Shown: one piece after another, positions 26,489 through 38,290 of the stretch | How the letters are laid out: each line of letters starts with the position of its first letter | Numbering within the stretch: position 1 is the first letter of the stretch | Origin: Trichosporon coremiiforme | Taxonomy: Eukaryota; Basidiomycota; Tremellomycetes; Trichosporonales; Trichosporonaceae | Assembly: GCA_039545355.1 (NCBI GenBank) | Contig: BCJJ01000028.1 | Location: 310,001-374,000 of the forward strand | Length of the DNA stretch: 64,000 nucleotides | Direction: 5' to 3' | Notes under the pieces: model-generated | Databases searched by the model: none | Seen by the model: the letters and a program-made list of their open reading frames with translations, nothing else | What the model was told of the DNA's origin: nothing | Made by a program: the position numbers and the translations under genes

Positions 26489-27576
26489 TCACTCATAGCT
26501 CTCCTCGCCGACGACCTTCTGCGGTTTCATCTTCTCGGCCCAACAGTCGATGAGCGCCTCGTCCTTCCTGAGCTGGCCGACCTTGTCCTTCCAGCCCTTC
26601 TCGCGCCAGTCGCCGAGCCACGTCTCTTCCGGAACGACCTCCTTGGCCTCACGCTCGTGCGCGACGATGATCCACGAGTCGTCGCGGGCGTTCATCTTCG
26701 ACAGGCGGGCTAGATTGCGCTTCGCCTCCTCCTCGTCAGAGTGGAGGGGCAGCCGACCAAAGTCAGCTGTCGCATGGTGACACGGGCATGGCTCGTAGAG
26801 TGCGCGCGAGTGGCCGCTGTCAGACCCGAGTACGATGTCTGCTGTCAGCTCATCGACTGCCTATGGATAGCTGGGCATGTTTGTGGGTGGTGAAGAGCAG
26901 GGGCCAAGGGCACTCACAGGCGTCCGGGTCCTTCTGCACGCGCACGACGGCGATGCAGTGCCCCACACAATGTCCCGGCGCAGGGAGCATGACGAAGCTC
27001 CCGTCTCCGAAGACGTCCCAGCCCTTCCAGTCGTATCCCCACACAGCCATGTCGCCCTCGGGAATCTCCTTGATGCGCGCCTTGACCTCAGGCGGGGCAG
27101 GGCCGACATGCGGACCGAAGCCGCCCTTCTCGAGTCCGTCGAGCGTCCCACGCCCCACCCACACGGGCACGCTGGGCGGCACACTGGAAGGGTTGCCGCA
27201 GTGGTCCCAGTGGAAGTGCGAAATGAACACGCCGCTGAGCTGCTGACAGTCCTTGGGCAGGTCCTGGGGAAGCTTGCGATGTACCAGGGGAAAAGAGCGC
27301 TGGAAGCGAGCCAGGATGGCGGGGTCGAAGGACGAGGCGAAGTCAGCGCGCGTACCCAGGTCCTGCATGTTAGCTATCATGACCGAGACATGGCGAGCTC
27401 ACCCAGAGATAGTATTTCCCCTCGTGCTTGATGACGAACACGAGGATGGGGAGCACGACGGGGTCGTCCTCGTGCGTCCCGATCCAGTCGGCCTTGATCG
27501 TCTGCGGCAGGTCGCCGCTGTTCAACATCAGGACGTCGCAGGTGCCGCTACCTTTGGCTACGAGGGGCTCGCTCAT
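26489..27576 (-). CDS. Metallo-beta-lactamase-fold hydrolase, lactonase-like
   Basis: Three exons (27576-27403, 27362-26918, 26838-26489) join in frame to give 322 residues. The zinc-binding motif HFHWDHCG (HxHxDH) lies at about residues 107-114; further metal ligands are expected at the His in PAPGHCVGH and the Asp in VLGSDSGH, and a C-terminal His in WIIVAHERE. The N-terminus (TCDVLMLNSGDL; LPILVFVIKHEGKYYLW) and spacing resemble the N-acyl-homoserine-lactonase and related group. The real substrate is unknown; an ester or lactone is likely. There is no signal peptide, so it should be cytosolic. Confidence 0.85.
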
Positions 27577-28097
27577 GTTGTTCAGACGTCTGATGGTCAG
27601 CAATGAAGAGAATGAGAGTTTTGCGCTGGAGCGAGATGTAGTCGCTGAGGAGCTGTCAGACTGGTTAGATGAGGGGGGGGGAGAGGCGAGCAGTGAGACC
27701 CAGAGCCGCTCGATGTCGATGTGACGTGGTGTGTGCATTGCGTAGTATCGTAGCGCCCACTGGTGTCGCCTTCCTCCGCGATGTCCGCGCACTATCGCTG
27801 ATGTCAGGTGATGTCAGGTAATCGGTCAAGGATATCGGGGTCTTGATTGCCGAACTTCCTTACAGCCAGATTGAGAGCAGCTGCCCACCTCGTGCTCATG
27901 CATGCCTCCTGTCACCGATACCAGATCATAAGCTTGGACGCGGTGGGTCGCGATACTAAGCTCTGCTGCATCGGGAGGACCAGAAGCGGGACTGCTAAGC
28001 AATCCCCCCTTGTGGATGAGATTTCATCAGTTCCTTGACGTCAGTGTAAATGCGTCTGGTTTGGTCGATGCAATGGGAAATACATGATGTCTAGCCT

Positions 28098-31000
28098 CTA
28101 TCCACGTCCAGTGTACCTCTTCTGGCTCCAAGTCGTCCACAGCCGCCTCCAGACCTCCCACTCAGCCTCACCATTGCCCTCGCCCAGGCCAAAGGGCACA
28201 CCGACGCCCTCTCCTTCCCTTCCTCGACCGTCCGCGCGCCCTCCGGCAGTGACGATATCGCACACACTGAACAGCCCCTGCTCGAGCGCCTTGCGCAACT
28301 GCGGCGAGAGACCCATCCACGCATCAGATGCGGAGCGCGCGTAAGCGACCAAAAGCGCGGGGGCGTGCTTCGCGAGAGGCGCAGCGAGAGACTTCGCCTC
28401 AGCGCCCTCACCCTGCTTCACCTTCGCAGTCGCTAGGGCAGTCAGAGCTCGCGCGAGCAGATGCGCGTCAGTATCAGCCTCGCCCGCAACCCAGTAGGGC
28501 TGGCGGGCACGAGCCTTAGCTTGCGCAGCTGCAGAACCGGACAGACGGGGACGCTGCAGTAAGACGAAGAAGCGGGCAAGCAGACCGACAAGGGCAGGGA
28601 GGTACGGCGGGAGGAGCTCGGGACGTTGGCGCACCAGGGCAATGATGGGCGCCAGAGCAAGCGCGAAGAGCTCCGGTCGCGGGGCGGCAGCCTTCTCGGA
28701 GTCGGGAGTGACGACAGCCGCGAGCGTGGAGAAGATCTGCGCCACGTCACCGCCGCGGATCACACCAATGCGATCGCTCGTCAGCGCGTTTAGCGCCTCG
28801 AGGGCAACCTGAAGAACGTTGGGTGAAGGGGAGCGGGACGCGGAGTCAACGGCCAGGAGAAGCGAGGTCAGGGCCGTGGCGATAACACGACCCGAGCCCT
28901 CGACGGGAACAGAGAGCAGAATGCGCATTGCGCGCAGCGCGCGCATCTTCTCCACATCGTTGGCCGCCTGGACCAAGGGGATTAATGAGTCGAGCGCCTC
29001 AGAGTAGGCGGAGGCATCGAGGCGGCGTGCCCAGTTGGTCACTGCCTGGTCGAGATCGCACGGGAGGACGATGTACGCTGCAAGAACGTCGAGACCGCTG
29101 CTGAGCTCGAGTGCCGCAGCGGCCAGCTCGGGGTTGACGGTGGCGGGGTTGGCGAGCAGTGAGCGGAGGAGGTCGCGGCCAATGGTTTCGTTCGTCTCGA
29201 CACCGAGCCAACGGCTATACGTCTCCAGCGCACGCCAGACGGCGAACAGCTCCGTCTTGTCCTCCGGGTGGCTCAGAGCAGCCTTGACATCAGGCTCAAG
29301 CGCCTTGCGGGCAGACGACTCGAGGGCGATGAGCTTGTCCTTCAGGTTCGCAAGGCGGTCGATAGACGCCACCGACAGACAGGTCAGGAGCGCCTGCACG
29401 GTGCGCCGTGTCGGGAAACTCTTGGACGGGTAGGACGCCGCCGACTTGACGAGCTTCTCGAGAGGCTTCGGGTCGGTGCCGAACTGCTTGATGAAGTGCA
29501 TGAAGGCAAGCTGGAGGAGCGCAGTCGTTTCGGCTTCGCAACCCTCGGAGGTCTTGTCAAGTGTCTTGATCATGTCGTAGTCCAGCGGGCCAAAGAGGTC
29601 CACGCTGGCAAGACGAGCAAGCCATGCACGCACAACGGCGCGCTCCTCGCCCTTCAGGTCTGCGTCGAGCTGGTACGCGGCCGTCAGCAGCTGATTACGC
29701 GCTCCCTTGCTGAGCCACTGAGCGGGGCAGGCGGTCAGCACGGTGAACACGCCGGTCGCGCTGCCCTTCGAAGCAGAAGCGCCAACAAGCGCCTTCAGTA
29801 GCGCTGAACGCAGGTTCGGCAGTTCCCACGTCTCAGCTGTGGAAAGGATGTGCGCGAGGGCGACGGGTGTCGAGAACTCATCAATCGACTCGACAGGCTG
29901 TGCGCGGCTCAAGATGATCTCGGCAAGCTTCTCCAGCTGCTGCTGGTTCGCAGCGGCATCGAGAACGCTGATTCCGAGCTCGGCGACAATAGTCCAAGCA
30001 GCGGCGGCGAGAGAATCCTTCTTGACACTGGCATCGCGTCCAGTCCACGGCACCGACTTGTGGTCGAGAGTGGAGAGAACGATGTCGACAGCATCGGAGT
30101 CGTTCGGGTTGAGGGCGAGCGCGGTATACAGGTATTCAAACTGCCGTCAGTTAAGAAAGAAGTTTCGACAACTCACAGTCTCCAGTCTCAATTCCGGGAG
30201 AGCCGACTTAGACTCGGCGAGAGCTCCAGCAACGTGGACATCGGCACCCAGCAGGCGAGCACTTCGGGCCACGCGCAGCCTCGCCGCATTCACGTAGTCC
30301 AGGGCATCATCATCGCCAGCGTTGCTCTTACGCTTCTTCTTCGGACGCTCCTCGTCCGACTGCGGCACCTCAAATGCCTTGGCCGTCTGTCCCACTACAG
30401 CCTCGACCTCCCCGTCACCGGGCTTGGCGAAAGCACCAGCATCGAGTACAATCTTGGCGAGGCGGCTGAGCTCGCCAACCAAGCGGGCGGAAGCAGCGCT
30501 CAGCTTGCCCTCCAACGCCGAGGTGACTTGAGACGCAATATTGTTGAGCAGACTTGCCCACGTCGGTCCGCGCCTTCCTCCAAGGTTTGTTAATCGGACA
30601 GCGCCAGACAGCTCGGACTGGTACGTCTTGTCGACCAACGGTCCGGTGGCGACCAGAACGTAGAGCGCATCGAGAGCCTCTTGAGGGAGCTTCGCGTCGA
30701 ACAGCTCCCCGAGTGAGGCAATGATCAGGTCCAAGTACTTCGGCAGAGAGTGGGTGAGGGAGTGGAATTTGAGAAGTGCGGCGAGCAGCTCGCGAGCCGG
30801 AACGTGTACGCGCGGCGGGCTCGCCAAACACCAGGCCAGCACGCTCGTGTCGAGCTGTGTCCGGTTGTGGTCCAGCTGCTCGAGCGCCGTGAGTGTCCGC
30901 AGAACGGGTCCCGCGATACCCTCATCTGTCGCGTTCGGCTCGGAGGCTCCATATTGTGACAGAGCGGCGGAAGCTTGTCGCGCGGCTTTCGTGACGAGGT

Positions 31001-32079
31001 CGCTGGCCGATGTATCCGACTCCAGATATCCGCCCCACTCCTGCAATCTCCGCCAGAGCGCCAGGCGCGCCGTCCAGATCGCCTGGAGCAGGGGGGCTGA
31101 GCTCGAGTCGATCTTCAGCTGACCCTCAATACCGTTCACGAGATCAAGACAAGCACTGATGCCCGTGATAATTGCAGCTCGCACGCGGTCGGCGACAATG
31201 ACATCGATTGGCCGGTCGCTGGATGTCTTGCCGTAGAGGGTGTAGCGGTTGTGCAGCGTCGAGTCGACGAACGCCGAGAGCAAATGCGGGACGGCGGCGA
31301 GGACTGGTCGAGGATCAGAGAGCTTCGGCTTGGACGGACCAGCCTCAGCATTCGAGCTCTCTCCGACGAGAGCGCGCACAGCAACCTTGAGCGGCTCGAC
31401 AGTCTGCAGCACCGGCACGGGGAAGAGAAGTGTTGATGAAAGGGCCTGGAGGGTCGGTCGCAGCGAGTCTTGGTAATAGAGGGCCTCAGCATAGGCGGGA
31501 AGATAAGAGTGAAGGGAGTTTGTGATCTGTTGTCAGTTTCGCCGCAAGATGATCAAAGCTACTCACCTTCTTCGCATTCGGGGTTCCAGCGAGAGACGTC
31601 GCAAGCTGGTCACACACGAGCTCAACAACTGGTCGGAGGGCATCGACCGCAACGTCTTTCTTCGCCAGCACCTCAACAATCTTTCCCCACTGCTCTGCCC
31701 AAGCCTCAGCCTTCTGTCCTCGCAAGAGCAAAGGAAGGCTGCGTCCGACGACCTCCTCCAACTCCGGGCTGCAAGTCTCCGCCTTAGCGACAGACTGCAC
31801 ATAGCTAGACAGGAGGCTGATCTGGGCTGTCGGCGCAACAGGACAGCTGGAATAGACATCGACAAGTAGCTGGTGGTATTTCGCGTCGAGGAGCGGGCTG
31901 CTGGGTCCCGGCTTGGACCGCGTCCACGCCTCGAGCACCCAGTCAGCGAGCACCTCTGCCTTCCTCGGAATGAGGAGGTTCGCATCGTTCCACGCCTCGG
32001 TGGCGAGGTCGATTTTGCGCTGGTTCGGATCCTCCTTCGGCGCCTTCAGCGCCTTGATGAGCGCAGAGCCGGTCAGCAT
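28098..32079 (-). CDS. URB2: Urb2/Npa2-like nucleolar ribosome biogenesis protein
   Basis: Urb2/Npa2 is a large helical-repeat protein of early 60S pre-ribosomes needed for 27S pre-rRNA processing. Three exons (32079-31567, 31526-30177, 30140-28098) give 1301 residues, near the family size. Most of it is poorly conserved alpha-helical repeat. The C-terminus carries the diagnostic Urb2 pattern: AYARSASDAWMGLSPQLRKA, then LEQGLFSVCDIVTAGG, and finally a Trp-rich end (EWEVWRRLWTTWSQKRYTG). A nuclear-type basic stretch (RPKKKRKSNAGDDDALDYVN) lies in exon 2. The ATG used (MLTGSALIKALKAPKE) gives the first conserved-looking helix; a longer upstream frame exists but is low complexity. It diverges from DAD3 over about 220 bp. 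Confidence 0.85.
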
Positions 32080-32299
32080 CTCGGGATGCTTGTGTCGGGG
32101 GGTCGGCGCGGGTGGTGGAGGTGTGCGTCGGATATGACGCTCACCGCACTGAAATTTCAGCTCGTAGAGAACTTCGCCGGTGGAGGTGAACAACAAGCAC
32201 GGGACCAAAACGCGGACTTGGCGGCGCTGTCCGTCCACCCCGCGACGCGACGAGGGTCAACAATCGTGCCAGAGGTGATACATCATGCACACATCTACC
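32080..32299. promoter_or_regulatory. Shared divergent promoter between URB2 and DAD3
   Basis: Only about 220 bp separate the start codons of URB2 (minus) and DAD3 (plus), so this short segment must hold both promoters and 5' leaders. I do not recognise a specific factor-binding site in it. Confidence 0.6.
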
Positions 32300-32788
32300 A
32301 TGTCCGTCGCCACCGTGAACCCATAGTAAGCTGGGAGTGACACAATGGTAGCTGACCTTGCAGTGCGAACCACTCTCATTTGACTTCACTCGAGTCGGAA
32401 GTACTGTGGGAGTACGCCAAGCTGGCGGACAAGCTGAAACGAGTGAGTTGAACAAGCCTCGCTCATAACCTGACAGGACAGATTGCGGCGCTTGCTCGCG
32501 AGACATCTGAAAAGCCGAACGCAGAACTTCTTGTGGATTTGAGAGAACTGGAGAGGAAAATGAAGCTGGTTTTGACACTCGTAAGCTGCCGCCACCGCGA
32601 CTTCGAGCTAACAGCAGTATCGGGCCAGTGTCTTCATGGCCTTCCAAGAGAGCCGGTTCGAGGCCGAAGCCGAAGCTGCAGAAGAGCAGGACGACCGGAC
32701 AGTCGACCAGTACCACCAGAGCGATGTCAGCCTTCAGCAGCGCTGGGACGACCAGTGGGAGGGCGAGGAGAGCACGATCATGCGATAA
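32300..32788 (+). CDS. DAD3: DASH complex subunit Dad3
   Basis: Dad3 is a small subunit of the DASH/Dam1 ring that couples kinetochores to microtubules in fungal mitosis. Four exons (32300-32325, 32364-32442, 32482-32580, 32618-32788) give 124 residues. The conserved core is obvious: LTSLESEVLWEYAKLADKLK, then NAELLVDLRELERKMKLVLT, then YRASVFMAFQ. The protein is longer than yeast Dad3 because of an acidic, Gln-rich C-terminal tail (EAEAEAAEEQDDRTVDQYHQ). Gene products this small and exon-rich are easily missed, but every junction is phase-consistent. It is divergent from URB2. Confidence 0.9.
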
Positions 32789-32918
32789 GTGTACCATGTC
32801 CTTCCCCGCTTTCCTCGCCTCCAGACCACCATCACACGCTGTACCACACCGCAACATCCATATTCGCATTGTATAGTATTTTCTGCATCTGATCTCCACT
32901 TCTATCGCATCTAGACAA

Positions 32919-34093
32919 TTAGAACTTGAAGACCTCCTCGGAAGTGAGGCCGAGGTCCTTGAAGGCACCACCGACGTCACCCTGCTTCATGCCGTTCTTG
33001 GGGCCGGCAACAGCGGCGACCTGGGGAGGGGGGCCACAGACGAAGGCCATGACCTTCTCGCCGTCCTTCTTGGCGGGGAAGTACTTCTGGATCTTGTCCT
33101 TGGAGACGTAGCCAGACTCGCCGTTCCAGTTAGCAGGGGGCTCGTCGAGGAAGTAGACGACCTGGAGGCGGTCGGGGTGAGCCTTGGCGAGCTTGTCCCA
33201 CTTCTCGCGGAGAAGGATGTCGTCCTCGGTAACATTGGCGTAGAGGAGGGTGAACTTGGTCTTGTCCTCGGGGTTCTCGAGCGCGTAGTCAATGAGCTGG
33301 TAAGCCGGGGTGATGCCAGAGCCGCCAGCGACGAAGACACCGCGGTCGAAGTTACCAGCCTGGTACTGGTACTTCTTCATGGGGCCCTTGAAGAGGACCT
33401 TGTCTCCGGGCTTGAGGCTAGAAAGCCAGGGAGTAAGCTTTCCGGTCTGTGTTTGTCAGCACGACGCTCTTCCGACGGAAACCTACGGGGTACTCCTTGA
33501 TGAGGAGCTCGATGTGACCGCGGGCGTCGTGGGCCGAGACGGGGGTGTAAGGGCGGATGACGGGCTTGCCCTTGTCGTCGTTGACCTGGCCCTCGCCGGT
33601 GGGGCTGCGGACGAGGATGCATCCGGCAACGGAGAGACCGGCGGTCTTCTGGTCCTTGTCGTCACCCTCGAAGTCGAACTTGAAAGTGTGCGAGTTGTGG
33701 TTGTACTTCTTCACCTCATCGAGAGTGAGAGAGGTCCACTCCTTGGGGTCGAGGCCAGGGATGGCGGGGAGGGCAGCGGCAGCCTTCTTCTTCTGAGCTG
33801 CTTTGTCAGGTACGATAGCCTAGAACTCTTAACTCACCATCGGCGCGGTTGATGTAGGCGTAAGCGGCGAGACCGGCGACACCGGCGATGGAGAAGACCA
33901 TGCCCCAGTCTGCAAAGTCAGTGATGATCATTAGCGATGCGTATACGCACTGGAGGGCTCCTTCTTGGGAGCACCGGCGCCAGCCTGGGTCGAGTTGTAG
34001 CGCGCCTGTGAGTCAGCACGAAGGCATGGATGGATGACGCACGAACTGGCGCGACGAGGCGCGGAGGGCGGGGGTAGCACGGGAGAGGAGCAT
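32919..34093 (-). CDS. MCR1: Mitochondrial NADH-cytochrome b5 reductase
   Basis: FAD-dependent reductase passing electrons from NADH to cytochrome b5 or related acceptors at the mitochondrial outer membrane and intermembrane space. Five exons (34093-34043, 34005-33951, 33909-33838, 33797-33487, 33446-32919) give 338 residues. The N-terminus MLLSRATPALRASSRQFARY is a mitochondrial presequence, followed by a membrane anchor (GMVFSIAGVAGLAAYAYI). The FAD motif RPYTPVS, the flavin-phosphate region LLIKEYPTGKLTPWLSSLKP and the NADH motifs VFVAGGSGITPAYQLI and AFVCGPPPQVAAVAG are all present. The C-terminus EEVFKF is typical of the family. Confidence 0.92.
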
Positions 34094-34099
34094 TTTTGT

Positions 34100-34880
34100 T
34101 TTTGTCGATCCTTTCAGAGGGAGTGAGAAGATCTGGATTCAAGATCGGATGTGGTCTCGGAACAAGTATTTGGGGGTTCGGAGGCTGATGGTGACGTCTT
34201 CGGGGTTTTCATCGATGCAGCCGGCTCGCCCTATGATTAGCCAGCCCAGCCAGCACAGCCAGCACGGCGACCCGGGCGACGGCGACTGCCCTCTGCCAGC
34301 TGCGTGGTGGCTGAGGCTGCGCGCCGTGAGAAACCAATGGGGCTCCGCCTTGATCATCCGACCTATGGCGTCAGTTTCGAGAGTTATCACGCTCACCAGC
34401 TGACAACAGCTTCTCCACCGTATGTTAGCTGCCCATTGTCATCCTGACCACTGCACCCGGTTCGCCGAAACATACGTGCGCCTCTTCCCTTAGACATACA
34501 TGCACACAACATCGGCTCATCACCGAAGAAAACGATACGTCGATGATACGTGGTAGGGACGATCTCATAATCATCACGTGACCATTTTGCCTGCCCGGCC
34601 TCGATGCACGCAGCACGCACTTGATGACATGTTGACATTCACTTCCTTCTCACACGAGAGCACTACAAACTGCACGGCTATGCGAAAAACGCCATCTCTC
34701 AGCTTGCCCCTTCATCAGTCATATCAACCTTTCGCAAGTCTCGGCTGTCCAGTGATTAGGCCTGTTACGAGCATTAACGACGAACGACCAGCAAGTATCA
34801 AGATTCTTCATTCCTCTTACACGAAACGTTGTCTTCCAACCCTTCTCTGGATCGCATACTTCTTCACTGCTACTCTCCCA
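34100..34880. other. Intergenic region between MCR1 and the GST remnant
   Basis: About 0.8 kb holding the MCR1 promoter at its left and the 3' flank of the GST gene at its right. A short CCAGC/CCAGCACAG repeat cluster lies near 34240-34270. No gene or RNA is recognised. Confidence 0.5.
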
Positions 34881-34883
34881 TTC

Positions 34884-35530
34884 TCACCGGATTCTAGAAG
34901 AACTTGACGTCCAAGCCGGCCAGCTCGTCTCACCCCACCGCTTCACACTCTTGTTGTCTTTGAGCGCGGGGATGGCATCAGAGTGCTGAACAGGTCAGTG
35001 TCGTCCTTCAAAGAGCCTACCTTGTTCAAAGCGCGGATACAGGGAATGCGGTAAACGTCCGCAGCGGTCATCCTGTCTCCCGCAAGGTACTTAGTCTCGG
35101 AAAGCATGCGCTCGTAGCCCTGGAGCACCCGCGCGAAATCGCCCTGCAGGTCCTTGTACCGCTTGGCGTCGTGTCCCCTGTCCTATCAGCATATTGCTGG
35201 GCTTAACCCTTTCAGCACCGCACTCACATGTCGCCGGACTTCACCTCAGCCTCGTCAATCAGCTCAGTAGCGAACGGGTCGAAGTCGCTGACCTCGACAG
35301 CACACGCCTGCTCGAAGAGCATGTATGTGACAGGGTCGTTGTCGGGAGGAAGCAGGTCCGACTGTCCGTCCTTCAGGAGGTCTGCGTTTTAGCTTGGCCA
35401 CGACACTCCGAGTAGACGCACAGCGACAGATGGCGCGACCCTTGAACATGCTCTTGCTGAAGTAGGTGTCCACGAGCTGCGGCCGCTTGTCGTTGAAGTG
35501 ACCATCGCCTCCACCCTCGACTCTGACCGT
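34884..35530 (-). pseudogene. Glutathione S-transferase lacking its 5' (thioredoxin-domain) part
   Basis: The readable exons carry a GST body: RAICRY at the end of the thioredoxin fold, then LLKDGQSDLLPPDNDPVTYM, LFEQACAVEVSDFDPFATEL, and the C-terminal helical domain LQGYERMLSETKYLAGDRMT followed by AADVYRIPCIRALNK. Introns of usual size follow RAICR, KSGDM and ALNK. The expected first ~60 residues, with the glutathione-binding N-terminus, are missing: upstream of VEGGGDGHFNDKRPQLVDTY the sequence passes straight into the repeat-like island at about 35.53 kb. The last exon (DAIPALKDNKSVKRW) reaches a stop near 34884. It is probably inactive, unless a distant first exon lies inside the island. 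Confidence 0.65.
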
Positions 35531-36182
35531 CGACCGTCGAAGCTATCATAGCTCGTGTTGGCTCTCGACCATCGAGTCTGTCGTTTCGACCTTCGAATGC
35601 AGTCGACCCTCGAGCCTCGCGCTTCTATAGGAATCCAATGGTGTGTTGGTGCCGAGAGATTGTATTTTGGCCGATCCTCGCGAGGTTACGGAATGTCCTC
35701 AGAGACTTTACAACAGTGTGCCCATGCATAGTCGCTGAAACGGCGGTACGATGATTGGCTGATGCATGCAATGGAAGTGCGACAGAATGCGCGGAGGTCT
35801 GCAACTACTACGATGAGTGCTACGGTGAATGCGAATGCTACGAGGGGTACGACAGCTTCGACGTGTGCGTGTACTACGGACCGTACGACAGATGCGACCC
35901 GCACGATAGCGCACGCCGAACAACCGGTACGATCATACGGCAGCGTACGTCGTACGCCCCATACGCCGCACGACAGTCTACAGGTACGATGACGAATCGT
36001 GCAGCGTACAGGCTGGGTCGAGCTTCGAAGACCCTACGACTGGGATTGCGGCTCGGAGACTCACTGCACGTCTGACAGTGCGATCGCTCTGCACGAACGT
36101 CGCAGAGCGCTTACCCCATGTCCTTCAACTGCTGCTACGATCGCAGGCGCAGAATCGTTCGCAACGAAACGCGTAGTCCGAA

Positions 36183-36209
36183 TTCGATAACGATATGACC
36201 GTTATCGAA
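36183..36209. repeat. Perfect 10-bp inverted repeat with 7-nt loop
   Basis: TTCGATAACG at 36183-36192 and its exact reverse complement CGTTATCGAA at 36200-36209 flank the loop ATATGAC. It could be a protein-binding palindrome or part of a decayed element; no gene lies next to it. Confidence 0.6.
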
Positions 36210-36365
36210 GGTACCGTACCCTAAGTTGAATTTCTACCTATTTCTAAAACGTTGCGCCACGCCCCTGCGGTCAGGCGAGTTGCGACTCAACCGAAACTCT
36301 GCGATACGCTTCGAATCGCACGTCGCAAGTACGATACGGCAGCGGTCTGAGTGACTGGCCTTGGG

Positions 36366-37351
36366 TCATATGGGGTGCGAGCGAGGTGCGCCCCATGTGC
36401 GCTCTCCTCTCGTCCTTCTTGCCAAGATGCATACAGCTGACACTTTCACACGCTGCCATGCCTCCAGCGCGACACAACCCCATTCCTCTCTATCGTCTTC
36501 TCTTCCCTCCCTGTTCATCGACCTGTCACCCGACCCCAACCTAGCCACCCATCTCATTCCTAAGATCACCAAGCCCCAGTCGTCGGTCATCGTCTCAATC
36601 TTGAACTCTTCCTCGCCAACTCGGACCCTGTACTCGTCAAGTGTGTTCCACTCGATGAGAGGGCTAAGGCTGCCGAGCGATTGGTTCGCGTCAAACTCCG
36701 TGCCAGCGTTGAGGAAGTGATGAAGCGCTGATCGGACGCTCCGAACGTTCGTGCGTGCGCAGATCAAGGAAATCCTCATTCACAACAGTTACGCGCGTGC
36801 CCTGTTTTGCGGCGGCGGGGATCACCGCACGGACGTCGTTCAGTGGGTCGCCGGAGTGATACGTCAAGAGCCTGGAGTAGTCAAACCCGCGCACGACATG
36901 TCAACCGTGGAAGACCACGACGAGCTCCGATAGATGGGGGGCAGGATCACCGTTCCTGTGCGACGCGAGATACTGGTGTACGAGCGTTCACGACGATACG
37001 CTGGGTGTGCTCCTGCCCCCAGTTCTCCCTCGAGCACATGAGTGCCGCGGCCAACTCCTCTCAGCGGGCGGGAGTGACGCGCGCACGGCCATTCGTGTAC
37101 GGCCCGTCGCCCAAGGTGATGCGGCGCGCATGCGGGCACATGTTCGCGCAACCCAGCGAGACGCCTCGGCACCTTTCGACCTGGAAGCGCACCGTGTCGG
37201 CCGGCGGCAGGTTGATTGGGCAGTACACCCATTCGACGGGATCAAGAATGTCAAGGACCGCAGGCGCAAAGTGGATGTCACGGGAGTTCTGCACCTCGCG
37301 ATGGTAGTTCGCCTCGGGCTCATCCCACAGCGATTGCCGCTGGTACATCAC
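36366..37351 (-). pseudogene. Protein-like fragments of an unidentified decayed gene
   Basis: On the minus strand several frames read like protein but are separated by stops. 37351-37064 includes REVQNSRDIHFAPAVLDILD and EWVYCPINLPPADTVRFQVE. About 36890-36770 includes DYSRLLTYHSGDPLNDVRAV and KQGTRVTVVNEDFLDL. 36720-36500 includes NTLDEYRVRVGEEEFKIETM. The order fits one protein read from 37.4 to 36.4 kb, but the connecting stretch contains stops (for example just before EELAAALMCSRENW). No family is recognised. Confidence 0.35.
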
Positions 37352-38290
37352 AGTCGGTTACCGGGCGGCAATGATCTCCCAGGAGTAAGACTCCGGGCAG
37401 GCTTCGGAGGGGCCAAGCACGGCTTGATCCCCGCATGCAGGTGTCTACCGCCAACTACTTGGCATTCTCCGTGGCGACCCGCTTGCACCACGTCTTGCAT
37501 ATTAGTCAAGCCGTACCCAGGTGACTGGATACGAGTTCATCGAACACGCTGTCGACAATGTGAGGGTAAAACCTCGCGTCGAGTTGCTTGACCATCTGTA
37601 GGAACTGTTTCTCGTATCAGATGACTGCGGGCGTGTGCCACACAGTAAGCGAGATTTAGGAGCGGAGCTGAAGAACGCCTCTTTCTCCCCTTCAATTGAA
37701 TAGTCTACAACTCTGGATGTTGTAAGTGAGTGTTTTAGGTTTATGTTGGTGAGATAGCCGTCTTGGATACCAGGCGACTAACTATTGAGCGGGTGTTTCG
37801 ATATTGCCGCCCTTCGATGTTGGTGGCTGTAGGCATTACGCAAGATACGTGGGCTAGATATGCAAGTGCTGCATTATTTTAGATGTGATTCCTATGCTCT
37901 CTGCTCGCAACGGCTGCAGCAACCCAACTTTGAAAAGAACTGTCCCAGAAGCGTGGGATAATCGATGTGTCGACCCAGAGGAGAGTGACCTCGGCTTGAA
38001 TCGAATTTGCACCGGCCAATTCTCGGCTACTTGGAGATTCGAAGAACCGCGTGCGGCAAAGTTTCTCTGTCCAATCTGCGCCGCAGGAGCTTCGCTAAGC
38101 GTTGAGTCTGAACTGAGAACTGTCACTTCAAGCGTGCACTGCCAATGGAGGCATTCGCGGTCTCCCAAGCGCTCCCCGCAACGCCATTCTCCCAGCAGGT
38201 GGATTTGCAACCTTTTGCGGTTTTTCCTACGCCTGAATCCTCTTCGACACCTGAGCAACAGAGCAGACTTGTAAACTGACCTACGAAGCC

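Larger units (their letters stand above)
35530..38290. other. Repeat-like island between two truncated genes
   Basis: This 2.8-kb stretch differs from its surroundings. Its left part (35515-35620) has four imperfect TCGACCNTCGA-type palindromic units about 25-30 bp apart. The section 35760-36020 is dense in TACGA/GTACGAC words. A perfect 10-bp inverted repeat lies at 36183-36209. Further right there are decayed protein-like fragments and nothing recognisable. Its left edge coincides with loss of the GST 5' end and its right edge with loss of the GPI18 3' end. It could be a rearrangement scar, an unrecognised mobile element, or an assembly join. Confidence 0.5.

Noticed and set aside
28328..32340. 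Several plus-strand ORFs opposite URB2
   Set aside because: All are shadows of the long minus-strand exons, which are phase-consistent over 1301 codons.
38120..38290. Possible intron continuing GPI18 into the island
   Set aside because: No donor near the end of the readable frame leads to downstream text with the hydrophobic helices the family requires.
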